DNA of 64,000 bases. Origin: Dillenia suffruticosa (taxonomy: Eukaryota; Streptophyta; Magnoliopsida; Dilleniales; Dilleniaceae). The notes under the pieces were generated by a model that ran no database searches, was not told the origin of the DNA, and saw only the letters and a program-made list of their open reading frames with translations. The stretch lies in NCBI GenBank assembly GCA_033439265.1, contig JAVTVX010000031.1, positions 14,297,001 through 14,361,000 on the forward strand. Reading direction: 5' to 3'. Each line of letters opens with the position of its first letter. Within the stretch, counting starts at the first letter, position 1. Of the stretch, positions 1 to 13,165 are shown piece after piece. Made by a program: the position numbers and the translations under genes.

Positions 1-286
1 TCCAAACCTAGGCTAAGTAATTTGTTTCAAGAACACAAGCCTTTTTTTTTCCATCACCGATATCTGGAATTTACCCAACTAATCCGGTTCGAGTATCGTG
101 AGACCCATTTTAGGAGTTTGTTCTCCTAAATCTTTTTTCGTCATTCACAATACTCAAATTCAAGATTTTTAGTTAAGACAATAGAATACCTGATCACTCA
201 ACCCAAAGGAGTTTGGTAAACACACACTCTCTCTCTCTCAAACCAAAGAAAGAAAGAACACAAACACACACACACACACACACACA

Positions 287-374
<88 letters not shown>

Positions 375-2577
375 GTTAGTGTGTGTTTTTGTATTAGTTA
401 TAATTCAGTATTTAATGTGTAATTAGAATGATTAGGTTCATTTTCAATTTTACCACGACTAGAATAAGTGAGAGAGAAAAAAAAAAGTAAAACAAAACAA
501 AACTCCAAAAACCACAAAAGGACTTGTGAGAATGTTGGTCCCCATTCAAACCCTAGAAGTAGGCACATAAAAGATATAAAAGAAAATTTCCAGAGTTTCT
601 CATTGTCACCCAAAAGCAAACTACAGCTTTTGGTTTTTTTTTTTGTTTTCAATATATAATTTAATAATATTCATCAGATTGATATCGATGAACTCATGAG
701 CGACTCAAGTGGGTTCAGTGTGAGTTGAGACTACACAAAAAAGAAAGGGATCATTAAAAAGATGAGCACAGCTATACCTTTCGTAATGTTTAACTGAACA
801 AAATCTAAGTTCAACTCAATTGAACTTATTTTTACCTTAATGTTATTATTTTTTTAAAAATTATTCAAAGTTATTAACTATAATGTAATTTTTCATTTTT
901 ATTTATTTGATCTTTTCTCAAATGTTGAGATCATTGCCTGGCGACCCATGGAGGTGACAGCTTGTGCTTCGGCCCACATGATGGCAAGATTGTAAACATG
1001 CTTATGAACACAAATTTGAAACAGACAACAAGACGAAGTTTGGATTATGCATGTCCATATTGCCTGTTTTACCGACCTTTTAGACTCTGTCAATTAAGTG
1101 GAATACAAGTAGGAGAATCTTGATTGACTAGAACCAAGATCGGCTATAAGTGCTTTTTTTTTTTTTGTTTTTTGCCCCCAATCATTCTAATTCAAAATAA
1201 ATGTCGAATCTATTGAGAAACGAACTCTCCGATACCTGTTTTTTTCTATTTTCAAAATTTAAATTCAAAATGTTAATTAAGAAAATTTAATATCTATATT
1301 ATCATACCAACAATAAGACCTCAGAATAAAGATAATATCAAATCATCATTTTCCACCACCCAATATGTTGTTTGCCTTTTGAACTTTACCAGACTTGATA
1401 AGATAAGCACACTACAGTCTCTTGTCTTCCTTACAAACTATCCTTTTTGAAAAGGCAAATGGGGTCTTAAAGCCCAATTCAAAAAAAAAAATGCCACTAA
1501 ATCTTGTTTCCCAAATTTCTCTTGCTCATAATCAACCACCACTTCACAAGACACGAGTCAAAACATCCATTATTGGTATTTACTATTCATTGGAATAAAA
1601 GAGGCATAACATGATATTAGCCAGTAATTTTATATCTCATTAATTACCCAAACAACATTAAAATAATTTAAATTGAGAAATATTTCTTTTTCTCATTTTC
1701 AAGTTCGTGGTTGCTTTTGAATTTGATGCAATGCAAAGTTAATTAAGCAACATCTTGATCGTGGCCGCAAAAGGGTTAGCTGGATGGACTGGGGCCAACT
1801 TGGTGCATCAATGAAGTTAAATCTTTAATAATTGCTTTGGGATGTGATACAAAACTGAAAATTTGATGCAGACCCCAAGTTCAAAAGTATTATCGGAAGA
1901 TTAAGACCAATGGAAACTTACCACGTGAAAAAGTGAAGGACATTCTTTTGAAGGTAAAGGTCATGGTTTTAAACCCTCCGAAGGTAACATGGTCGTACAC
2001 TTGTATTTGGATTTTATCCAGACTTATCTCTGAACACTGTGAGACTTATTAAGAATTGACTCATTTAAATCTTTTTTTTTTATTCCCATAATTCCAAATT
2101 GAAACCTATAGTTAAGAAATTATAACACCCTACCATTACACACATGGAAATTTGATACGATAATTTTGAAAAACCCTGGAACTGGAAATGTTTTTCCTTC
2201 TCACCACCAAGCTTAGGATTTTTCCAGAGATGTGCTCTTTTCATTTGGGCCTTTGTTTATTAATTAAAGGTAAGAATTTGAAGTATTTTGGCGACCATTT
2301 GCGCAAAAGGCATCGAATGCCAACACAATTTTGACAATGAGGATTAGGTAACATGTTATGTGATGCATTAAAATTATCTACAATCAAACAGAAAATCATT
2401 GCATAAGTATATAAGAACTTACCCCCACTACTAGGAGAGAAGGCTGCAATAAAAATTCAAGATTCAAGTTTATGTTACACAAAATTGGAAGTACAATACA
2501 TATTCTGGCCCTTTTATTCTGCACTATCTCTTCTTTTTTATTTAAACAAATTTTTGTGGGAGCAATCAATTTTTCCA
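1..2577. other. Intergenic DNA, repeat-rich, no gene seen
   Basis: No open frame here resembles a known protein. The DNA is AT-rich with T and A runs. Three diverged stretches, at about 60-200, 1,195-1,290 and 2,005-2,135, share the same order of motifs: a CTC(C/A)-TAAATC-like start, a T run, an AAATTCAAATT-like block and then TTAGTTAAGA. They look like copies of one old dispersed repeat. The stretch next to 2,577 is probably the 3' untranslated and downstream region of the minus-strand starch synthase gene. Confidence 0.6.
264..372. repeat. Compound microsatellite (CA)n(CT)n(AT)n
   Basis: Three dinucleotide runs follow one another without a break: CA to about 288, CT from 289 to 338 and AT from 339 to 371. 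The 69-codon open frame across it (213-422) is only translated repeat. It is likely to vary in length between individuals and to be hard to assemble. Confidence 0.95.
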
Positions 2578-2583
2578 TTTATT
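2578..2583 (-). terminator. Candidate poly(A) signal of starch synthase III
   Basis: An AATAAA hexamer on the minus strand lies about 200 bases beyond the starch synthase stop codon at 2,780. Spacing and orientation suit a plant poly(A) signal, but AATAAA is common in AT-rich DNA, and another candidate lies nearby at about 2,538. Confidence 0.3.
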
Positions 2584-2779
2584 GCTGTCTTCTGTGATTG
2601 GGGTGAAAACTGAAATTCATGCTAGCTGGGAAATTGAAGAGCTAAACATACAAAAGCAATTGTTATGTGTTGCTAGGCCAAACCTGTACAAGCAGGAAGA
2701 GCGGACTACATTGTGACTCGCTCAACTTCAAATCGAGGAGATGCTAATTGAGTTGGAATCATGACGGTGACATTGTCTC

Positions 2780-5700
2780 TCATTGTTTTCGAGCAGCATG
2801 ATACAGCTCCATGTAATCAAGAGCAGGCCGATTCCAAGACCAATCTTGTTCCATCACTCTCTTACATAAAGAGTTGAACCATTCCCTACCATTATACCAA
2901 GCGGAGATTGCTCTGCCAGTGGAGGAAAAATGAACAAAAGATTAACTTGGATAACATACCGAGAGAGGGAAATCACCAAAAACTATATGGAAGTGTAGGC
3001 TTTTACACAGGTGAAAGAGTCTAGAGACTCCTTTCTTTTCTTCCTTTTTTTTTTTTTGGGGGGGGGGGAGATGATCAGAAAGGGTTCAGAGATTTGAAAG
3101 CATATGGGAGTTTATTTGGCTTTTCGCTGAAACGTGATTGCTTGGAAATTAAGCAATTCAGCAGCAGGCAAAATTTGGAAATAGCAAGTTGCTCACCTAT
3201 TTAGAGCATAATCAACCCCCGCAGGATCCGCTCCATCAAAATTGAATCCATTTGGTTCAAGACCTTGTGCTTGTGCCCGCTCTTTATCGTGGTCAACATC
3301 AAAAACCGTGTCATAGAGTCCTACACCAAGAATAACATGAGTAACCTCACACTGGAATTCTATGTGTTGGTGGTAAGACAGAAGCACAAGAGATGCTTTT
3401 GAATCTGTAACAGTTTTGAAACTCAATTTCAACTTAAAATACTGACATGGGCTAAATAAATCTCAGTAAAATCCGATAATTTATTAGTGGAAACATCAAT
3501 AAAGGTGCAACTGCATACCTCCAGTTTTACGAACAACAGGAATTGAACCATATCTCATTGCTGTGAGTTGAGTCAGTCCACATGGCTCAAATATTGAAGG
3601 AACAAGAATGAAATCAGCTCCAGCATAGATCTATGTCACATTAAAAGAAGAGATATTAGATAGAAGAATGAAGCAAGTATGTATTCTCAAAGTTGAAATT
3701 AATAATTTTAGAATTGTGGGATACCAAGTGTGAAAGAGGCTCGTCATAAGTCAAACACAGTCGAGCTTGGTCCCCGTGTTGCGAATGCAACTGATTTGCC
3801 AGATTTACAAAATCATTCTGGATGCGAGGATCAGGAGCTGAACCCAGCAATACAACCTGGCAATAATGAGAATCACTAAGTACTTAAACCTTTTGATTCA
3901 TCAACTGCAGAAACTTTGGCTGATACAGCAAGTGTAAACCGCCTTCTCCTGCACATCCTAATACATGTGGCCATGCTAAAATGTTGAGGCTAATAAAATC
4001 ATGATACATAAATCACAATTATTATTATGCCTGCAGCTCACATGAACAATAACACTTGGCAGCAGACAGGGATCCAGACATAAATTTAAGGGTCCACCAA
4101 ATTAGAGATTCTAAGCATTTGTTCCCTAAATTAAAACATGGGCTTCAAGTTGACAAGAGTATATTAGAAATCTGAGATCTAAGAAAAATAACATAAACAG
4201 ATTTCTCTTTGCCCTCAAGGAGAAAAAACAAATAAATTAATCAATCATATTAGGGTGACTTTTGTTAAAAAGACAATAGGGACAAATAATTGGCTTGTTA
4301 AACAAAAATAATATACTAATGATAATAATAACCTGTCCATTGCGATTTATTGTGCGCCATATGGCGTGTTTAATGAGGTGGATTCCCTTCTGATGAGTTA
4401 AACGAGTAATGATTCCAACTAAAGGGGATTCTGACTTCTTTAAACCAAGTCTTTCTTGTAAGGCTTCCTTGGCAGCCCTTTTGCCTTCAACAACATTGTC
4501 TGCAGTGTATGGTACCTGGATTGAGACATATCATATGCATTAGAAATAACAATTTTCACAGAAAAATCCTTCCAAGTTTGCACTAAGACTCTGCACTGAA
4601 TCAAAATCCAAGCAAGCATATGTAGGACATGCAGTTAAATGTTTGGTTCAATTCATCCGAAAGCGTTAAAGAAAATGTCAAGAATCCAGAAGGAAAATCG
4701 GTGATGGCAATAACTTTAACTGCAAACTCAAATAAGCCCTCTCCTATAATAAGGTATATCGCATAAACTATAAAAATCAACATTGAAAGACTTTGCCTTC
4801 TTTCCACTTCTTTCTTGATTCAAGTGGATACAGACTTTAATATGGCGACAAATAAGTAACCAAGATAATTAAAGTGAGTAACAAAACTGCAACCATAAAT
4901 GACCACTTTCCGAATTTTGAAAGCAAAATTTGCAAAAGATGATCACAACTACTCACAGGAATGAATTTATCGTTGTAAGGATCCCAAATGTCTGGGTCTA
5001 TTCCATTAAGTATACCATAAAACTTGTAAAGATGAGGGGCAATTGCAGGATTTCCAGAAACCTCCCTTGAATAAGTGTGTGAAACCTACACATCATGAAA
5101 TGACCGAGTAAGAGAGATTTGGCAGTAATTATGGTGAAAAGATGCAATGATCACAAAAACCTAAATTTAGCATCTGAATCACAAGCAATGTCAAAATTTA
5201 AGAAATACTAATATTGATAGGAACAATAACCAATATACAGATTGGCGTATAAGATGGAAGGTCATAAAAATCTGCTGATTGTTTGACCTACAAGTTCGTA
5301 CCAACTTATACACAGACAACAACAAGAAGTTCGTTGCATTTCTACATCATATTTGCGCCCACTGACTTTTAAGTAATTTTCAGCTCTTCTATAGTATAAG
5401 CAGCATGAACACGTGGAAATGAACAGGATTGGTGGTCAGAACAATAAAATTAGGTTTCTATAACTTTTCCCAGAACTTTTGTCACCAAAAACATCACTCA
5501 ATTTTCAATTCCAAGAACTCCCATTAATCACTCCAATTCACGACCGGAGTGAGTTAGATCCTCGAAAGAAATCCAGTTAATGCAAAGGAAAGTGTCGACT
5601 GGAATGGCTTTATTTAAGAGATAAAAATGAAGAACCAATAAAGCGATAGTGGCTAGCATGCCTCTCACAAGAACCCAAACCAACTTCACGACAAAGAAAA

Positions 5701-8700
5701 AAAAATCAACACAGCTCATAGTTGTGATTAGCTACACTAGACTTAAACACATTAATAAATTTTTCCTTTTCACATCTTTTTTTTCCAAGCTAAAAATCAC
5801 CACAGCATATATTTGAAAGAGATGTCTGAGATAATGCTATTAAAGGAAGATAAACACTCATGAACACACAAGGTAAAAATTACAAAGAGAAAAGAAAACC
5901 TTAATCTCCATGCAAGCTAAAAATAAATTAAAGAAAACATTGCTTAGTTAAAGACACACTTACAGTTGTTGCCTTGTCTGCATATCCCATTGCTTTACCA
6001 ATTAGGTTGGCACCAAATTCTAGGTTATGAATAGTGAAGACAACTCGGGCTTTACTAAGACCATAGTGCATATACTGCTCCTTGAACAGCCACGCAACAG
6101 GTGCACTGGACCAATCATGGCAATGAAGAATATCCTGCCAGATAACAGGTAAACTTTGAAACAAAATATAGGAATGCTGTATTTGAACAGATAATTCACC
6201 GACAATTGCACTTTATATGCTACTTTTAGACACAAGCACCAATCATAGCAATGAAGAATATCCTGCCAGATAAAATATAACTTTTGAAAGAAAATATGAG
6301 CATGCTGTTGCGGAACAGAAAATTCACCAACAATTCAATTGCACTTAATATGTTACTTTTAAACACAAATACTTTATTCTGTGCACAGCTAAAGAAAAAG
6401 AGATGACTGAAAATCATTTGACCAAAAATACCATTGAAAGGCCAGATCTCATAGATATCTAGAAGGTGCATCACCCAGAGTTAAGATTTCAAAAGGGCAT
6501 CAAATTAACAAGTCAGCAATGTCGTAATCTTTTCTAACTACAGCACAAATTCAAGGAGCACAGTTTCCTCAACAGACAATTCGTGATGATAAACCAGAGT
6601 GGAGCAGCCAAAGCAGACAAGATCAGACTCGCATTTTCTACTTTCTATTAGGAACAGTTGTAAAAGCCACAAGCAAATCAATTTCAGGAGACTAAACTTA
6701 CAGGATGAAATCCACTTTGGAGTAGGAATTCAAGAGCAGCATGACAAAAAAATCCAAATCTTTCCCCATCATTTCTGCCACCATATATGCAACCAGCCAA
6801 AAAGAATCTGCAAAACAGAGGAATGCACGGCGGCATCAGGAAATAAGCCATTGTTATTTGTATCTATAAGTAAATTGTTAGAGGAATTCCATGAAACAAT
6901 CATGTGAAGGAGACAATCAGGATCTAGAGATGGTACACTAATAATAAGAAGAAAATCTACAGAAATCAAAACCAACTTTGACAAAACGATGACCAAAAAT
7001 AAGGAAATCCAAGAATGGGAGTTAAAAAACTGTTGCACTTGCCACATAATTAACTGCATATACTAATGCTGTATGTTTCTGAAAGGAAAGTCCCCATGGC
7101 TCATGTTTATACTTGCTTCAGTAATTTTAGCCCAAAGATCAGAGTTTCACATCCATGCTGTAACTACAAGCAAAACATATCACAGGAACCAATTCCGTCT
7201 ATGACAAAACTACAGAGTTATAGATAGACATAATCAGTAAAGGGAATTCATTAAACTCAGAAGGAACTTATAACCTTGAGACTAATTGCACATCCTTACA
7301 GAAGCATGTTCAGTTTCAAATTAACCGGTCAACATTAAGAAAATATGCTTGAGCATGTCAAGTCATCATCAGTCAGAAAGCACCAAAGTTTCATGCTCCA
7401 GCGCAGCTCCATAGTTTGCATGTTCTAGGTCAGCCATATGAAGGCATCATTAGATGATTACAATTGCATAAGTATAACAAAGAAATTGGTGCTTAGCTGC
7501 ATGCCTGAATATATTAGTTAAACTACCAAATAAAAAATTAGTTGAGAAGTAAAAGAGAACAGATGATACTAGAACTCGCAATTAGTTAAAGGAATTACAA
7601 TGAATTGTTTAAGTATGTCTGCAAATGATTACAGAGATTAACTGAATCTAAATAAAAAATAAGCTGGAGTAAGCAAAAAGCTTCAATTAAGTAAAACATC
7701 TAAAGGGTATAAAGGGATTAAAGGATTACCCATTTTGAGGCTCTAAAAAGTAGACGGAAAGACCTTCAACCATTCCGAACCAAACTTTTATTTCAGTTCC
7801 ACCCCAGTGATAGTTTCTTTGATAATGAAGATCCTTCACCTATACCATACAAAACCACAAGTCATTCATTAAAAAGTGATCGCTCATGATCTAAAGGTAT
7901 GGAAAAAAAGGTATAAAAGGGAGGAAGCAACACCTAAGAAACAAAAACATGTAAGTTAAAAATTCATGCAATAGAACAATATGCCATTTCTCTAACACCT
8001 AGAACACTTAACCCAAATAAAACCTACAATGAGGTTTGGTAGAAAATAGCTACACGGCATACCTACATACAGACATTGGACATGGATGCCACATGAGCTA
8101 GTATCACAGCTAAGTTTGTCTAGCAGTTGCAGTGTTAGTGTGGTCACTTACCTCTCTTCACACTAGCATTTACATTTTTTCTTTTTTGATGAATACCCCA
8201 GCAGTTGCATTATGGGTTGGCATTTATTTAAGTGTTCTCCTTTTTATTATTTTTTTAATAATTCATTTCAAGTTTTTAACATTTTCTAAAAGTAGTATGA
8301 TGGTATAAGCACTTTGATGCCCTCTGGTGCCATGGCTGAGATGGCCTAAAAGCTCCACAGAGGGCTAGATAAGTGTCCAACAATAGCCTCCACCTTGTGA
8401 CATATGTGCTAGGCCTCTCCTCCCAACAGGTGTTGATAGTGTAACTTATCACACATTCCCATGCCTACACATGTTTCGGACAAGATAGTAAAGCAACACT
8501 TTCAAACATGTAATCACAGCCATGTTCACAAGCAATCAGCTATCAATTAAAAATCAAACTTTAAAAGAATTAAACATAAGATACTAAGAACCTTAGTAGA
8601 GGAAGTACAGGATTCCAAAAAAGACTGTTGTGAGCATAAAATGAATAAGTAAATCAGATTTCTAAAAATAAGAGTAAATTAATTATACATATTAAAAAAA

Positions 8701-11700
8701 AAAAAAAGTTTTTCATAGTTATAGAAGGCGTCTCCATGACATGCCGTCATATCCCATGTCCTATGTCTGTCTAATTTCCAGGATTCATAACTCAGGATCA
8801 GTTTGGCTAACTTGCTAGAAAGCAGCCACTACAAGTGTTGCATGGCCCTTGGCCTGCACAAAGTTGTGGATCTTGACACTTCGGCATGCCAATACAAGTA
8901 CATTTGGAAATTGAACAAGATGCAACTATGAAGTGCATTGGAATAATACTGTGAAACCTTATTGTAGCTTGCCATCTTGCTATACTCTTTTTAGCTCACA
9001 AAATTTCAAAACTAATAAATTATGCTCTATGACTTGAGCTCTTCACTTTTGCCAATTATACCTATGGCTGAACCACAAAACACAGCATGCATGACAAACA
9101 CTATATCTTCAACTCCTTAGGAAATTCTCCACAAAAATATATGATTTTGTAATTCAACATGTGTGACAAATATTTGGACTCTAGTTACCCCTATCATTAT
9201 CTTTTCTGATATTTAGCCATAACTACCATCACCTCCACTAATGCCCAAGTTTGCCACCACTACTCCCACTTTCCATGCTGACACCACCACATATTACCTA
9301 CCACCGTGATGATTGCCAGCAACTCGGATGTGAGGCCACTAACCAACATCCACTTTCACACACCACTGCCATGCCATAATTACTACCAGAAAAGAAGTCT
9401 AACCTCAGTCTATAGATACTAATAATTCATAATCATCATGCTATATTTATTAAAATTTTCAAACAAATTCAGTAGTATACATGATACATGAATAAAGAAC
9501 TAGATCAATGGATATTCCTTTCTTCTGAAAAATCATATGATTCAAAATTCTCCTACGCATACACACTCTTACAGAGTTACAGAATTAGAAGGAACAAGTG
9601 AGATATCAGATTCATAAGCATAATCAAATGAGAATTTTAGCATTTGATTCCAAGATGGAAAGTAACACAAAAAACGGGGGGAAGCAATAGAACAGAAGCT
9701 TACATGGCTAAGGTTCAAACAGTCATACTTTGGAAGAATGATATCCACATGATGGTTTAGATCTTGAACAGCACGAGATAGACTAGTAACAACATCCCCA
9801 AGGCCACCAACCTGAAAAAGAAATAGAAAGAAAGCATGAAATGACAATGAGAAACATGTCCATGCATTATAGTTAGTCAATTATGTAGGAACTCCAATGT
9901 ACTGTTACCAAGGCAAAACAAACAGTTCCCAGCATGCATACTTAAAACCTTTATAGCACAGAAATCGCTTGCAGTAATAATTGCAATAGTAGCTCCTATT
10001 TTTTAAAAATATATATATATATAATAAAATAAAAAAGAAAAATTACAAATTTTAAAACCCATCATTAAAGAAAATCCTAAAGCAATAATTTTCCAATAAT
10101 AGCACATTTGGAATCCAGAGACTAATCACAATGTGACTTGTTATTCACTTTGCTTACAGAAAACAATCACAAATAATGAACTATGGATTCTCAGACATTG
10201 GAAATTTTCCTTCTACAGCTCAATGTTTGTAATAACGAAAGATGCAGCTTTTGGCATCAAATGTCCATTAAATCAAAATCATTCTTTTTTTATAAGTAAG
10301 CAATGACTCTCTGTAAGTCGAGTTATTCAGTCCACAAAACATAACACTCCAACAAAGATTATATACTAGCTTCTGCTGCCTATGGAATATTTTTGCTAAT
10401 CGGAAAAATGGTTATAAGCAGGTGACACATCAAGGGATGATCTAAAGTATTTTATTTAAATAGTGATTTAGATGAGAAGGTAAACAGTTTTGTGCTTCAA
10501 GTATTTATATGAAAAAACAAAAAAGCTATGAGCCCAATAATCATGACAACAAAATTTGCAAAAGAATCACCTGGAAAGTTTTAGCACTATTGGGCAGGCT
10601 TTTCCAGATTTGGAACCTTCACAATACAGAACATCTAGTACCATAACACAAATCGTTTTGCATATTATCTTAGTGCCTACTCCTAGCAGTTCCACATCCT
10701 ACTTTTTAAAATGATACATCACTGTTTGCATAATGTGTCATCTTCATCTAAGTGCCATGCTTCACAAATTCAAGTCCAAAAGGACAAAAGGAAAAAAGAA
10801 ATAGAAACATCTAGCATCAAGTATTTCTACAGTTGATTTTTTTTCTTTTATTGGTGCTGCTATGGTTGATTATGGTTATCATAATTTTAGCTAAAGTTTC
10901 AAGTAATCAAGACAGTGAGGTCAAAGGCACATGAGAATTGTTAAATCATGCATGGAAAAGAATAACACTACAAGATAAATAATATTGAGGGATAATGAGG
11001 TTACCTTGGCAATGGGGGCCATTTCCACTGCAATATGCACAATATGCATCGGTGGCTCCTTTGAAATTCCTCCAAATATAGGTATGTGATAATCCATGCC
11101 ATTTTTGTTGTCAAAAATTCCACCATCTTCCCTTTCAGAGAATACAAAGTCCATCATGTATGCATCCAGGGGAACCTTGACTGCACCAAAGAAACAATTA
11201 GTTTGCACTGGTAATTGGAAAGAGAGGATGTAAGATGGAAACATCTGAGACAGATTGGTGATTATGTGACCAAGCCTCTAGAGCATGCAAAAGAAGTTTA
11301 TGTACCTAGCCCAATGGTTCACAATTTTAACTTTCCAAGAAAAGATTAAGAGGCCCCACAAGCAGTATTGGTGTCAAAGCTATCATAATTCAGGATTATA
11401 ATGATATCAGACTTCAATGTCCTCATGCACTGCATCTGTGAGAAACATAATTTTCCTGATTATTGAGTCTATAACGTTAAAACCTTTGGAACCACAAGAG
11501 TAAGCCATCCAAGTACTACTTTGATACTCAGCCAGGTTGCACAAGGCTTGTCCCCAACCATTCGGTTAAGAGACTAAGCCCTCCCCTTTCCCTTAAGTAA
11601 TTAGCCCTCCTTTAAAAATAATAATAAAGGGCGGAAAAAAGCCCCTTATAGTCAAGTGAACAAAAAATGTGTAACCCTTCTTCCAGTGCAAAAGAGTGGG

Positions 11701-13134
11701 GGAGAAGGGTTTTGAATATATTACTGGGAGATATAATAGTGCTCTAGAGCCATGATTTCCTCCTAAATGGAAATGAAAGCAGTTCTATTTTGACATAGTT
11801 TCTCTTTAACAAGCAATCTCACAATGCAAAGTATTTTTCCCAAGACTTCACATGTAATGCAGCTGACATTTGAATTGTCAACTTGGGATAGGGATTGGCG
11901 GTTTGTGCCCAACATTTCATGCAAGAAATGGTATGCTAATTAAATCTTCACCAATAAAAATAAGCGAAATATAAAATCGAGAATATGAAAGGCTGCTTGA
12001 CGCATGTGTGACAAGTTTTAGACAATCTGTCTTTTCAATGCAAAAGATAGAAAATAAAAGTACAAAACATTGAAACATACTCTGTATTGCATTTGCACTT
12101 AAACTGATGTTGCTTTTTCAAGAAGGCAAACAAACAAATGATTATGATTATGATGAGGCAATTATTAATCTAATAAATGCCATTTTATTGGCTTTGGGAG
12201 GGTGAAATTTATGATGCTTGTTAAGTAGGCCAACAAAAAATGTCAAGTTCAAGAATATACAACCCAAGGGAAAAATAAGTTTTAAGCAGTAGCATGAAGA
12301 GGTGAAGCAAAAATTTCAATGACACAAGGAAATATTGAAATTGCTTAACTTTTAATCCAAAAAGATTGTGCCAATTTAAAGGTCTATAATCCTCAATGAT
12401 GCCAAGAAAAAGTTATATGCTCAAAAGGCAAAAGGAAATCACCCATAGTTTCGAGGTGAGAACCATTTTTGGCAGGCACCATTTTCTGAGGTGGTAATGG
12501 GCCGTTGCGGTGGGTCCAACGGTTAAATGAGCATCTAAACCAAACTTCAGGTTTTCCATTTAGAACCGTGTTGGCAGGATTATAGAAGACCCTCACAGTG
12601 GTTCCTGCTTTAATGTCAAGGGGCTCAGTGTATACTATATGCTTTTGAGACAAAAGAAACCTTTTCAAAGTTCTTTCCTTCATTTCTGCTTTCATCCGTG
12701 CTGTCTTTTCAGCCTGTGTCCAGAGAATAAAACTAAAAGGGACGTTAGATCAAGGAAAAAAAGGGATGACTGAAAGACAACATTGGGAACAGCCAAATTT
12801 ATAAGTAGGTTGAGACGCTTTTGTGTGCCATAACTCCTAGACATAGTTATAAATCACAGTATCCAACACAGTCATGGCTGTAATGGATTGGGCCTCCCTC
12901 TAAAATCACATCAAAACTTATTGAACATCGAAGTTGGACATGCCTTACAAAACATTGATGTATTTAAAGAGTTTTTACTAACTTTATTCTCTATATTTGT
13001 TGTTCAAATTATTAGAGATCATGTATCAATTCAAATTGTCATAGTATTTAGTTAAGGTTGTAACTAAACTTATTAATTAAAAGTTGAAAGTTGAAAAAGA
13101 TAACTCTTTTTTAGGAAATTAAAAAAGAGTATAT

Positions 13135-13165
<31 letters not shown>

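Noticed and set aside
213-422. 69-codon plus-strand ORF with [18 protein letters not shown] pattern
   Set aside because: It is only the translation of the CA/CT/AT compound microsatellite.
6226-6474. Second exon 10-like piece in SS3 as a real extra exon
   Set aside because: It matches only the first 24 bases of exon 10, then runs into intron-like sequence without a convincing donor, and would shift the frame. Treated as a duplicated decoy acceptor.
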